Shown: positions 9,106-20,397 of the stretch, one piece after another
How positions within the stretch are numbered: position 1 is the stretch's first letter
How the letters are laid out: each line of letters opens with the position of its first letter
NCBI RefSeq assembly: GCF_052857255.1
Contig: NC_135498.1
Coordinates: 115,759,134 to 115,823,133, forward strand
From: Amblyomma americanum
Lineage: Eukaryota; Arthropoda; Arachnida; Ixodida; Ixodidae
Direction: 5' to 3'
DNA: 64,000 nucleotides
Notes under the pieces: generated by a model
What the model was told of the DNA's origin: nothing
The model's input: the letters and a program-made list of their open reading frames with translations, nothing else
Database searches by the model: none
Program-made: the position numbers and the translations under genes

Positions 9106-10990
9106 TCAATTTATACATACACCAGAACTACGCACATGCGCATGGCCAAACACAGATGTACATTTTAAAAATGCAAATAAAAATAAAATTGCATCAAATG
9201 CTTGTGCAGTTATCGCCGATATGTTACCCCTGTGCAACAGGCTCCTTTCCTTGGAGGTTAAGGTTACTGAAGGCGTGCTGACGCAACTGATTGTCTTTTT
9301 GATGCTATGGAAGGCCTCTGCTATCTCTCTTGTGCGCTGATAATTGTGCACAAACAACACTAGTACGGTGTGCATACGGAGTGCATGTACAATACATACG
9401 GTGCATACGGTGTGCATAAAATACGGTGTGCATGTAGACGTGAAGCAATGCTTGGCCAGGCTCGTCTCTTTTTTTCTCAAGTAATTGGCGTGCTCCATGA
9501 GGCGTACATTGCTACATCCGTCGGACTGACCTATGTACGTAATACAACAAGACAGCGGGATCTGGTAGACAACGCCAGTGCTTCATGGGACATAATATTC
9601 CTTGACATGGTAGATGCTACACACTTTTCCCTTTCTATGTTCGTCGCTTTTTCTTTGTACTGCAGCCCCTAGTTTACACAGTTTATTAGGACCTGAAAAA
9701 AGAACATTAACGCCGTACTTGGCCACCATTTTTTTAAACCGGTGTAACATGTCGTGAACATATGGCATGGCAGCCACTCTTTCTTTCTTTTTGACTAGAC
9801 TGAACATCTATGGTGTGCTCAGAGGACTTCAACGATTTTAACTTTTTATCAGCACTTGATACAGTAACCGAGTCCTCGTATCCTGCTTCCCTGCACTTGC
9901 GCACTTCGGCTAGGAGACTGCTGCTCATTTGATGAAGGCATGATTTGTTTGCTGCCATACTTATACAGCTAGCAACAATTCCAGCTTTTACAAGTTTGGA
10001 ATGGAACGACTTATAGTTCAGTAGGGGCTTCTCGCTCCGAGGGGAATATTGCACACACATGGTCTGGTTGAAAAGTCAGTTTCAAATCAAGAAATTGCAA
10101 GACATTTTGCTGTGGGACTTAATGCGTAAACTTCAGACCCGAGCAATTTTGTGTGAAAACATCAAGAATTCGTGACACATATTCAAGATCCAGGGGTCTT
10201 CCAAAAACCAGGAAATCTTCCACGTAACGGAAAATGCGCATGACACTTCCGGCTAATTCATTCGACACTGGTCTATCAGCCCGGCTCAGAAAGATATTGC
10301 TGAGGATAGGGGCTACCCTAGCTCCTATGCAGACACCCGGCTTTTGCATAAGTACTTTGCCTTCCTACATAATAAACGTGTTGTTGAGGTAGAATGACAA
10401 CAGTTATAGCGAGGACGTGGTTGGAATACCCCAGGAATTCTGGAAGAGGCATTCATCTTTGTCTTCAGTGACGCATTGCTGAACGTACTTCATGAGTTGG
10501 ATATGTGGAAGTGAATAGTACAAATCAACCACATCCACGCTAAAGGCAGAGCAAGGCCGGGATTTTTATTCTTGATGAACCTTGCAACAGTTTCCAAGTT
10601 TGGAAATATGAAAGGGTCTACTACATAAAGTGCAGAGAGATGTCTGCCAAGGCAAGTAGATACAGCTAACTGCCACGGGTAGCGCTGAGAAACTATTGCT
10701 CTAAACGGAACATCGTGTTTGTGGGTTTTTGCCGCAAAAACACTTCAAGCACTGAAAGCTCAGCTTCTTTAACCTTTTCTAGCTAAATGTTTAAGACTGA
10801 AACTCTCCAGTAAAGCTATTGCCTTCCCCTTAGATCGAGCAGGAATTCTTCTAACACCTCTGAAATTCCTTTGAACCGCATCACGGGCTTGTTGGCGAAC
10901 TGCTCTTCACACAGTAGAACAAAAAACCCTTCTTTATCCGATTTTACAACGCGCAAGTGATTTTCAGACAAATAGTAGACTAGGGCACGA
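9106..10990 (-). pseudogene. Penelope-like reverse transcriptase and GIY-YIG endonuclease, multiply frameshifted
   Basis: Reading leftward on the minus strand: a degraded N-terminal RT region (about 10990-10380); the RT core with GVCIGARVAPILSNIFLS then FRYVEDFLVFG (about 10120-10340), in which the catalytic YxDD is YVED, so the first aspartate is changed to glutamate; a thumb and linker region to about 9734 (SPRSEKPLLNYKSFHSKLVK); the SGPNKL-type block near 9690; and the endonuclease with TYIGQSDGCSNVRLMEH at about 9500-9550, followed by a long C-terminal tail. Several frame changes and stops separate these blocks, so the copy is inactive. Penelope enzymes couple RT and GIY-YIG nuclease for target-primed integration; that is known for the family. 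Confidence 0.7.
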
Positions 10991-10992
10991 AA

Positions 10993-11431
10993 GTGATTAT
11001 GCTGTCCTTTCGAAATACCGCTGTTAGGTTGGGAAAAAAAGAGACAAACTTAAGCCAAGTATTGCTTCACGTGTTAATGCACACCTATTTTGTCGACACG
11101 CAAGTGTTGTTAGTGAATAATGATCGACGCGCAACGAATAGAGCAGAGGCCTTTCATTTCATCAGAAAGACAAGCAGTTGCGTCAGCACATCTTCAGTAA
11201 CCCTAACCTCCAAAGGAAATGAACCTGTTGCACAGGGGACAGCATATCGGCGATAACTGCACGAGCCTTTGATGCGGTTTTTTTATTTGAACTTTTTAAA
11301 AGTACATCTGTGTTTGACGATGCGCATGTGCGTAGTTCTGGTGTACATATAAATTGACGTCATTACATCAAATAAAATTTAGTTGTAAGATCAGCGCTGT
11401 TGTGTGTGTTGCCTTCATTCTTCGTCCTTAT
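10993..11431 (+). repeat. Inverted partial copy of the Penelope 3' region (right arm)
   Basis: The plus strand here encodes a truncated match to the endonuclease C-terminal region of the same element (KKETNLSQVLLHV..., then AEAFHFIRKTSSCVSTSSVT) and continues through the same 3' untranslated motif GTAAGATCAGCGCTGTTGTG. It is the mirror of 9030-9480, placing an inverted copy at the 5' side of the element. Confidence 0.7.
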
Positions 11432-13310
11432 TGCTTAGACTTGTTTTAACATTATGGTGCGTTCTGTTTTCCGGCTCCATATTATGCAGAAACGGTACAA
11501 AGCCAGGCAACTTGGATTTGCTAAGCACCTCTTGAAAGCTATAAGTGTTCGATGAAGCTAAGAAACCCGAGAGCCCATGGGTTAGACTACGAAATGCCCC
11601 TGCCGAGTCACCCTTGACTCGCAGACCGAAAAAAGCATAGTGCAGTGGTGCTCCATCTGCTCGATTTGCACCATTCTGATCCATTTACATTTTGATGCTC
11701 CAGTCTGCTCCAAAAGCGGCAAATTGATCAATATTGCGCCTTAGCTGCGCAAAAAGAAGGCGCAGTCACGGGAAAACGACTACTTTTGGAACCATTCAGG
11801 CTTTCAGATGGCGACATACTATAAAACGTGTCCGCAGTTGGCAATCCAGGGGGGGCTGGCTTGTGGTAGTATTTAGCAGCCAGTTCAAGCCGCATGGAGG
11901 AAGCAAAGAACTCAGGAGAGGTAGTTCAGTCATATTTTTTGAAACCAGCTTCCCCCTGCTCCACCCCCCCCCCCCCCAACTCCTTGCTGTCGTCTCAGCG
12001 CGCTTGCGCATGCGCTGCAGGCATTGCAGCAGACGATGCCACTGACCCCAGTATTCCTATTGGCTGCGCCTTCGGCCATAGACTCGCAGTTGTCCTTGCG
12101 AAAGTCCATAACTTCCGGCCCAGTTTTTGGCGTGCAGCTCGGATAGCGAGGGCCTCTCCCGAGTTTTACTTCCTTCATGTTCGCGCATCATGTCGGTTGC
12201 ATCAAAAGGTTGCATGTCAGTCAACCCTGAAGCAGGCTGAAGAACAAAAGCTTGGAGCAGGTCCAACGAAGTCGAGCTTTGTTGGAACAAGGGAATTTTA
12301 GCCTTGCTGATTCACTTTGCGAGCTTGATGAATTTCTAAAAAATTCCGAGAAGCTGAGATAGTGCCAACGTGAAAAAAAGAATGGTTCAAGTGCACTTTG
12401 TTTTTTTAGTCAAGCACGCGTGGTTGAACTTGCGTGCTAGACAGTGCCAGCATTAATAAAATGTTTCGTCGCTGTTTTTATCAGCACTTTTCTAATGTTT
12501 TTTTCTTTCTGGCTACACATGGTTAAATCTGATCTCGTTAGTAACAAACTATTTTGGGTGGCTCCTTTATTCCGTTCGTGCTGCACCCGGCTTGCTCCAG
12601 AATTATCGTGCTCCAAAATGAGTATTTTTCTCCAACAAAAATTGCTCCACAACCTGAAATGGCTGGACCACCACTGCATCAGTAATGAAAGACCATAAAG
12701 TGAAATTTGATAATAAATTTGTTACTTTGTTATACATACCTTGTTCTGAGCAAAGCACCAAAACATCCCACTGTCGCATTGTGCTCAGCGGCTCGAGGAA
12801 CGCCGTGCGCACCCTTGCCAAGGGGCGAGTGTGCGTGCGCGTGCCGGCGGCCGCCATCATCGGCAAGCAGCGGCAGCACCATCCATATCAAGTGGTTTCC
12901 AGCGCTCGCGGGAGAGTGTGCACCCTCACCGAACAACAACGAGACGGCCCATTCGGCGGCGCGAGCGCTTACCTTCCGTGCCACCGAGAGTGACCGTTCC
13001 GTGTGGTGGTTTGAAACCAAGGACCGAGTGACCAGTTATGGCAAAGTTACCAAGTGTTACCGTCTAGCCCGATGGACAATGCCGCCTCCCCCCCCACCCG
13101 GCTCTCAGTCGGGTGGAGGCCGTCATCCTAAGGCAGGTACAGACCGGGTCACTCCGCGTTCCGGCAGTGCTACAAGCACTTCACGAAGAACTCTATCCGA
13201 GTGGCATATTTATATGATTCATAAAATCATTCATTTTTGAATCGTTTCATCAAAATTTCTACTTTCTTTTCCAATTCCTGAATTGGATCTACGTTATTAA
13301 TTTAGCGTTT
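11432..13310. other. Intergenic; CpG-rich promoter-like patches at ~11990-12130 and ~12770-13010
   Basis: No gene is supported. Around 12000-12060 there is a GCGCATGCGC palindrome (NRF1-type consensus TGCGCATGCGC) and a CTATTGGCTG CCAAT-type site. From 12770 to 13010 the sequence is CpG-rich in contrast to its surroundings and could be a first exon or promoter; a GTAAGC donor on the minus strand at about 12970-12975 would fit a 5' exon. Around 13060-13150 a dispersed repeat shares a block with 7600. Confidence 0.3.
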
Positions 13311-13311
13311 C

Positions 13312-14066
13312 GCCGGTGGTGGGAGCTATGCCTCCGTTACCATTTCTTCTTCCTCTTGCGTCGGCGGCGGCGTCTGTGGCCGCGGAGTGGTTTGCCTGAT
13401 CACCGACAGCTGTTGTAGGGGAGGAGGCCAAGATCCAAGCCAAGCAGCCAAGATCCTTAGCCAACAGCCGCTGGATAGGAAAATTCATTTAATTTGGACA
13501 CCCGCACAGGTTGCCGTCCCGGTAACGAGGCGGCTCACGAGCTAGCCCGAGTTCTATATTTCCCGGTAGCCGTAGAGCCCCCCGAGAACTGGGGGAAAGA
13601 GGAGCGCCTGCAAAAATACGGGGAAATTGTTAACCATGACAAATTGGGACGTAGGCTGATAGCCCCACCACACCCAGAATTAAACAATGGAGAAGCTGTC
13701 GCGTGGAGGCGGCTTCAAACCAATACATTCATGAACCCGGTATGGGCTTCCCAGGTGTACCCAGAGCTGAGGTCGCATTAGCGATGTACACACTCTGGGG
13801 CGAGAGGGACCCTCGTCCACATAATTTGGGAGTGCCCAAGTTATCGCGGGGCGGGCAAAAAAATTGATAGTCGAGAAGCCTGGGCGACCCTGCTAAGAAG
13901 CCCGGACCCTGAGCTCCAGCGCAACACCATCCATCTGGCGGAAGAGGCCGCTACGAGTCAAGGACTGCCAGCCAGCCTCTAATCGCGGACGCTCAACTCC
14001 CCGTCTCCCAGGCCTGTGTGCCGGGGGTGGGGAGAAAAGCCTTTTCTGGTGGAAATTAAAGTTGCT
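13312..14066 (+). pseudogene. 3' fragment of an RNase-H-bearing I-group LINE
   Basis: The plus strand shows, through frame changes, an RNase H end (VITDS then IHLIWTP near 13400-13500, then CRPGNEAAHELARVLYFP) and the spacer AVAWRRLQTNTFMNPVWASQ. A zinc-finger-like segment with HIIWEC near 13815 follows. It ends with an untranslated region and GAAATTAAAGTTGCTC, a probable 3' end. It resembles the LINE nested at 35208-36655 (GGNEAAHRHARALLY; LRRLQTNTY). No intact reading frame remains. Confidence 0.65.
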
Positions 14067-14077
14067 CTTTCTCTCTA

Positions 14078-14390
14078 TTGGAGTGGTGTGTGCAGTGTTT
14101 GTGCGTGCGTCCGGCGGACCAATGGCACATTATGTGGGACTGTGCCAGGTTCCCGAACGAAGCTACCTCCAGGACGTACCCACCTGAACTTCAAAGAGCA
14201 GTGCAGTCTACAGACAAGTACAGTCAACTATTGGCCGTCCAGCAGACCCGGGGGGCACTCGAAAAACACGAGCCTCATGACCCACCGCAAACAGGCCGAA
14301 GTGTGGTGGTGCAGAGTAGGGCATAGCTTCGGGTCGACGCGTTAAACCTTCGGTTGCCGGCATTTTAATAAAATTATTCCTATCCTATCT
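14078..14390 (+). pseudogene. Second LINE 3' fragment abutting the first
   Basis: A plus-strand frame reading CVRPADQWHIMWDCARFPN is the C-terminal Cys/His segment that follows RNase H in I-group LINEs. An ATTTTAATAAAATTATTCCTA tail then contains AATAAA. It duplicates the function of the 13312 fragment's end, so two 3'-terminal pieces lie head to tail. Confidence 0.55.
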
Positions 14391-17300
14391 AAACTGATTA
14401 ACCCCTTCTGATGTAGACGTTTGCCTTTAGTAGGCAGCATATGGTAACACTTAGGCTCTACCTTTGTGATTCTTATGCTCGACAGTTCATTTAGCTTTCA
14501 TTTATAAACCTGCTCTATGCAGCACAGCATTTTGTTTGAAATGTGTATTTGCAGTCAGATATTTCCTTGTCACAAATCCTAGAGGAAAGTTGCACTGCGC
14601 TTTCTTGACAAAGCTGAAGTCTTGGTTAATCATGTATATTAAGACTCCTAAAAGGTGACCTATAATAGAGAATTACCCTCCTGTTTGGACTTAGTCCTTT
14701 CACCCTGGATACTGCCAAGCACTCTAAGTAGTTTTCATTTATTTAGTTCAGAGCAAACTTTAACCATTTGTTAATAGTATGCAAGCAAGCAACTCTAATT
14801 CTAACCTGAATTGCCTTGATGACTTGAAGACTGAGTGGCAACTTCGGCACCGCGTTCTTCGACAAAGGCCCGAGGGGGACTTATCAAACGAATAAAATGT
14901 TTTTTTTTACTGTCACCCAAATTTTTTTTGTGTTTCCAATCTGGATACAAAACATGTCTAATTTTATCACAGTACGCAGAAGTGAATAGAGAGAAAATAA
15001 CACTATGAAGAACAATGCTTGGTGGTGTACTTTTCTCTGTCAGTGTTCACTTCTCCACACTATGACCAAATCGACATGTAACCAACTAGCCCTCCAGTTC
15101 GTCCTGAGTGAATACCATACTTATACCACCGAAATTCAGCTTCGTGATTAGACTAGGAAACGTGCCCCATTATTTGCACTTGAAGGCACCTCCATGCGCA
15201 TTTTCGCACATAGAAAACTGGCGACTTAACTTCAGGTGAATTCAGCATCCTTCATTTTGGGAATACGGTCTTTTTTATACCAACTTGCGAACACAGCAAA
15301 TATTTCAAAAACAGTGAGCACTGTAGCGCACCCACCACGATTTTCTTGCCAAAAGATATCGCCAGTAGTACAGTAGATTTTTGTTCTCTAAATTGTAACT
15401 AAGCAGATCACCAAAAAAACTTCATAATTCCTAGTGTGTTAGTTTCACAGATCCAGGTAATTTATTGTGACGATTATAACGAGGCACTGCTTGACTTTTG
15501 TTGGTCAAAGGGTGGCAATGGCAAATCCGTGATTCCATCTTTAGATTCCAAGCTTAATGAACTGCAGCCAAGGACATGCTTCCTCCGCTTACTATGACCT
15601 TTGTCTAAAAATCAAAACGTTGGCAGTTTCACTATGCACACCTTTATTGATTTATTTACACAAAGAACACAACATTTCTCAATTGCACAATGCATACGCC
15701 TCATAAAAAGTCCACATTTAGCATCCAAGTCAGCGCTCTCAAATATGCAATAAAACATTACAAATGAGGGGACGGAAGCTTTCAAAGTGCACCGTTAACA
15801 GCACTTCGTTCCATATTTTCTTTTTTATGGTGTCTGACGTGCACTGCTGGCCTCAGCTTTATCAATTATAAGTTAGAAATAATATCCAACTAGTGATGAA
15901 ATGAAACGTATGACCACAGTTAAAAAAGGAGTATACAGGCTCCAATCATCTGCTTTTTACTTGGTGCAGTCTTGCACAGAAAGGCAGCTTCTACCAGAAA
16001 TGACACTACACACAACTGTTAAATTGACACAAATTCGTTCTGCATTTTTCCTTCACAGAACAAATGTGTTATAGTTCCTCAAGTCTGTAGACAGCATGTT
16101 GGTGCAGCTGACACCCTATGCATATATGCTAACTGCATTGAACAACCTGTATAAAGACTGACACCCTGATCAGACGATTTTGCCAGGTCATCTGTGTCCT
16201 GTGCTTTTGCAAGCTTGTGCCTGGCTCTCTTTTTTGTATGTAGAACAAAGGTTAAAATTATGGTTTCAAATGCCAATTGTAGTCAGGGAATTGTAGCAGG
16301 GCTGTAATAAACTGTTCAAAAAATCTTCACCTGCATTCAGTAGCCTCGACTCCGGCAGAGATGTACACAAACAGAAGAACTTTTACTTAGGTTAACACAA
16401 TACACATAAACACTTTTCCACCTCTTTGCTCCGAATTCAGAGGTATAATTCAACAATATAAACTGTACGTCAATGGATATACAGGAGGACCCAGATCACA
16501 GAGGCTATATCAGGCCCTCCTGAGGTGTACTCTTTATAAAGGGGGCACCGGAAAAGAAAACGTTGGCCTGGCTCTTTATCTGGCACGCCAACCCGGATAA
16601 TAGTGAAATTGCACGCACAAAGCGCATTGACGCACATAGACAGTTTTCAAACGGTGCATATGTCATACGTACAATCTTTTGTCAGAAATATACTGCCCAA
16701 CATGATTATTTCATAGCCTTGCTGTAGAAATTGTTCTGCACCCTCATTGTTCGAAACCTCTCGAAAGTGAGAGGAGCTCTCTTTCTCGTCCCTCAATAAC
16801 TTAGAACGACCGGCAGCGCAAGAGAGCTTTCATTCATGGCTTCGACTCCAACACCTTGGGCTGCATATTTTTGACACAAACTGCACAATAAACCCTACGT
16901 CTTAAACAAATCTTCAAATCACCTGTGCTGCCATTCTGCACACAGGCTGCTACCTTAAGTATCAAGAACAGTAGACCAGCCGAGGTTAGAGAACCGATGC
17001 TGCCTTAATGATGTGCTGCTAACCTATCAATGCGGGCTTATCAGTCTCCCACTTTTTTGTCCCTTCAAAGGCTCTGACAGCTTAGCGAATCCTTTTGAGC
17101 AACAAACTTTCAGCTTGCTGTTATGATTTTCATGCTCTACATGTTGAAATTCTCTGACATTCTATGTTGCTATCACTGCAAATTTTCACATAACACATGC
17201 AACGCAGTAGTGCCAGCGGCTTTCTTTTGTTTTATTGATGGTTCAAGTGTGGTACGGTTTACGGAGTATAATGTCCCTAAGCAACACTTGGACTATGACA

Positions 17301-18149
17301 GACACTATGGGGGAGGGGGGCGACAGATTAACTTAGGCCACCTGGGATTCTTTAGGTGTACTGTAATTGCACACACAAGGACGTGTCGGCATTTCGGCTC
17401 CATTGAAATTCAGTTTCCACGGTCAGTTTCAGACAGACCTTATAATGAACACAATGAATTCATTATTAGAAAGCTACTAAGAAAGCTTCAGGCATTCTCA
17501 ACTTGCTAGTTGATGGCAGTGGTAATGACACAAAAAGTATGCCCATGCAGCTATAAATCTGTGCTAAAATCCACTGCACGGATTTCCCCAGTTCATTGAA
17601 TTTTCCTGTGTTAGATGTATTCAAATGCAAATACATGCATCATTATGTGTATGGCCCTAGCTTATGCACTACTGTAATATATGCACGTTAAAATACCTTG
17701 GTATTTTCTGGATTCTGCTAAAATTTTAGCACCGGTGGATAATTAAAACATAGAAATGAGTTCAAGTCCTTTGCCGTAATTAATGTGAGCTACAGTGAAT
17801 CACATAGGCAAGAGCAGAGTTCACAACGCCAAGCGAGACCAACAATGTTGGAAAGTATGTGTTTAGCAGGGAACAAATACTGCACGGGCACCGATTTACT
17901 ATAAAGCAGAAACGAATTGCCGATTATATTAAGCTTGAAAGTGCATACAAGGTACCTTTAAAACTATGCCTCCTCTATTATAGTATATACAGCTGCGCTA
18001 TTTACATGCTGTCTTCAAAATACGAGTAAAACTAAATGGTGCAGAAATTGACATCTGAATGTTTTTAGGCTATTACTGATTCCTGTAAATGTAACAAATT
18101 ATTCATCATTTACTCTGTAGTTTGTGCAATGCTGTTGTGCAGCCTGTTC
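14391..18149 (-). other. Low-repeat AT-rich region; possible 3' UTR of a minus-strand gene (15640-18149)
   Basis: No transposon signature or coding frame is visible for almost 4 kb, which is unusual in this window. On the minus strand a TAAATAAATCAATAAAGG cluster near 15640-15660 offers polyadenylation signals. If the open frame ending at 18150 is a terminal exon, 15640-18149 would be a ~2.5-kb 3' UTR. This is inference only. Confidence 0.3.
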
Positions 18150-18340
18150 TCACCTGCCCTGTGCATAGGGGTGTTCGATGCTGCGGCTTTGATGAGAGCG
18201 GCGCTCAGGCCAGGCCCAGGATCCGGCCGACGGTCTGGATGGAATAGGCGTTGGGGTTGGAGGAGGCACATCCTGATTCCACGCTGTGTGCGTTGTGTGC
18301 GCTTGTTGGTTCAGAGGCAAACAGGACAAGGGGTCAAGCT
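18150..18340 (-). CDS. Candidate proline-rich exon on the minus strand
   Basis: On the minus strand a pyrimidine-rich tract (CTTGTCCTGTTTGCCTCT) precedes an AG at about plus 18325-18340. A GC-rich open stretch follows with PPPTPTPIPSRPSAGSWAWP and then SIEHPYAQGR. The frame meets TGA at plus 18150-18152, which overlaps a GTGAGA splice donor, so the exon may either terminate the protein or be spliced. The compositional bias (Pro, Ser, His) and the contrast with AT-rich flanks suggest coding sequence. No domain is recognised. Confidence 0.3.
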
Positions 18341-18401
18341 TCAAGTCCAGCAAATACGAAACCACAGTGATGGTTAATACGGAATATTTTCCTTTCTTCA
18401 T

Positions 18402-19309
18402 GGAATTTGACTGGTAAATTTTGGCGAAAAGGGAATTTTTACACTTTCAGGAAATTTTAAGAACCTAAATTGTATGCTGTGTTTCAAACAAAGTTTTCAA
18501 GCTGATTTAGAGAAAAGGGGCTGAAATAGGAAATTTTGGGTCTAACCGAAAATTCCCCTACTCAGACATGACATTCCTAGTTTTTCCGTGCGCCAGTATG
18601 GAAATTCCAGGAATTTTTCGCTGCGTTGCTTTATAGTATCTTTCATTATTAAAGCTGCTTTGAGACACCTTTTGAGGCGAGCACATCAGCTTGTTCAATC
18701 ACTGCATTCACGCACTTAATCACGCGCCAAAGTAGGTGAGCCTTTTCCGGTGACCTTTTCATGCTCGCGCCTTCCTCCGTTTCTTTCAGACATCGAGCAG
18801 CTACCATGGCCGTGGCCCGTAAGCCGCCTAGCTGCGGCGGGTCAGGAAGCTCTGCTGCCGGAGGTGGGGCCGGCGCAGGAGTGCAAAATATGACAAGAGG
18901 AGAAGGAAAGGCGCGAAGACGCTGAGATTCAAATTTTCACTACAGATTACTGAGCTTCTACAAAGCGCATTAAAAAAAATTCTTGGTGAACAATATTCAT
19001 GAAGCTGCATGCTTTGAAATCCTAGGCATACCGCAACATTATTAGAGCCCCTTTCAGAACCCGTTTATTGCTGCTTGCAGGAAATAAGGAAGGCTAGAGC
19101 GCAGAAATTTGGCAGATAGGACTCCTTGCGCGTGTTCGTTTACTTTCTTCTCTCCACAACTTTTTCATGCAGGGACAACTCGTTAGAAAAGTTGGCCACC
19201 GTCACCGCCTAAGGCTACGTGTTAAAAGAAAAAAGTTGAGAAGAGTCCACTTTTACGCTTTATTCAATCAGAATGATTTCTTAACGGAAGAAATGAAAAC
19301 AAGGACGTA
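18402..19309. other. Non-coding interval
   Basis: No feature I can support, apart from a short G/C-rich patch near 18810-18900. Confidence 0.3.
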
Positions 19310-20395
19310 CAGTCGCGAGTAAAAAATATGAGCACAAATCACTGGCGATCAGAATTTCTATATCTCACTACGGGGCGCAACGATGTGCAGACCTGCTTAT
19401 CGGGCCGTTTCCATATTTGCAGCATAGGGGGGAGGGGGGCGGGGAGGGGGCAGGAAGTAAGCTTTATGAAGCGTGCCATCGCCCGAGCGTCGAAGTGCCG
19501 ACCCTAGGTGACTGTGTATGCGGCATTTATTTTGGCTCGGTTATCATGAGCAAAGATAACTTCTTTTTTATTACTCTCTTTTTATGTCCGTGATGGTTTG
19601 TCAAATGGAACTCGCGGGAACAATACGTGATAGTGCTGCTTGTAGCCAGTATTACGCATGCTCGAAAAATAGAGTTTAGTTTCCCGATGCAACTAATTCA
19701 CACAAGTCACTTTGTTGGGAAAGTGTAAAAGCAATATTAACAGGAGCACTATCCCATCAATTCAGGAAAAGAAGTAAGGAGGATAGCCATCTTGCTGTCG
19801 TGATGCGAGAACAAACACGTCGTTGCACCAATGGCGTGCATAGGCCCCACCTACCCTCACAACGCTTCGAAGGCTCTCAAGGAAGGAGTCAAACAGGCTT
19901 CTTGCAAGGTCAGGAAGAGCATGGAGCCTGCTCCGTTCCTCTTAAACCGCCGGGCAAAGGATGTCTTGCGATGACTCGTACAGCTGTCTTTTATCTAGTC
20001 GCTTTTTCATTAATCCCCATATATTTTCAATTATATTCAAATCTGCTCCCTTGGGAGGCCATTGCAGCTCCTGGATGCAGCGCTCTTCAAGCAGTTGCCA
20101 AGCGCAGCGCGGCTGAGGCTGGTCGCAAAAAAAAAAAAACTGCCAAACAAGCAAAAAAACAACTATTTTCACCCGTTTCCTGCGGGAGCAAGGCTGCGTT
20201 AAAAGAGAGAGAGAGAGGGCGAGACAGAAAAATAAATTTTGCTAGGCCGTGACAGTCCGCTGAATCCCCCTAATACTGTAGAATTGGAACTGCCCGGCAC
20301 TCTCGTTATCAGCCTCTTCACGCGCAGCGCCGCTCGCTGTCATTCCGGCGCTCCGGTGTTCCGTCATGTGTGCTAATCTTTTTTATTCGCGACTG
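19310..20395 (-). mobile_element. Tc1/mariner-type element, internally deleted, with TIRs and TA duplication
   Basis: The left end CAGTCGCGAGTAAAAAATAT (from 19310) and right end, read from 20395 inward, CAGTCGCGAATAAAAAAGAT, form imperfect ~27-bp terminal inverted repeats. Both are flanked outside by TA (19308-19309 and 20396-20397), the Tc1/mariner target duplication. Length is 1086 bp, shorter than a typical autonomous Tc1 element, and the middle contains G-rich and A-rich junk. A recognisable transposase piece lies on the minus strand inside it. Confidence 0.8.
19942..20172 (-). pseudogene. Tc1/mariner transposase C-terminal remnant
   Basis: The minus-strand translation contains LQWPPKGADLNIIENIWGLM, which corresponds to the conserved WP..SPDLNPIEN.W block of Tc1 transposases that includes the third catalytic acidic residue. 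A helical KKRL region follows. Frames before and after are broken and the N-terminal DNA-binding part is not found, so the copy cannot be functional. It lies inside TIRs that identify the element. Confidence 0.75.
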
Positions 20396-20397
20396 TA

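Larger units (their letters stand above)
8988..11431 (-). mobile_element. Penelope-like retroelement (GIY-YIG type), decayed, with inverted terminal copies
   Basis: A minus-strand reverse transcriptase, linker and GIY-YIG endonuclease lie between two inverted copies of the element's 3' region. The left arm (about 9030-9480) and right arm (about 11000-11431) match as reverse complements over roughly 400 bp, at about 85 percent by eye; for example TGCGCATGTGCGTAGTTCTG at the right corresponds to the complement at about 9130. Inverted or tandem terminal copies are typical of Penelope-like elements. Beyond the left arm, TTGGGCGAGTTGGAAATG extends the 3' terminus to about 8988, a motif that also appears in a palindrome at 23928-23976. 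Target duplications are not evident. Confidence 0.75.

Noticed and set aside
9370..9430. ATACGGTGTGCAT repeats as a separate minisatellite
   Set aside because: Only three to four short imperfect units inside the Penelope endonuclease tail; treated as local slippage.
12730..13020. Long minus-strand and plus-strand frames in CpG-rich DNA
   Set aside because: Overlapping open frames on several frames are expected in GC-rich sequence; no motif or start context supports any of them.
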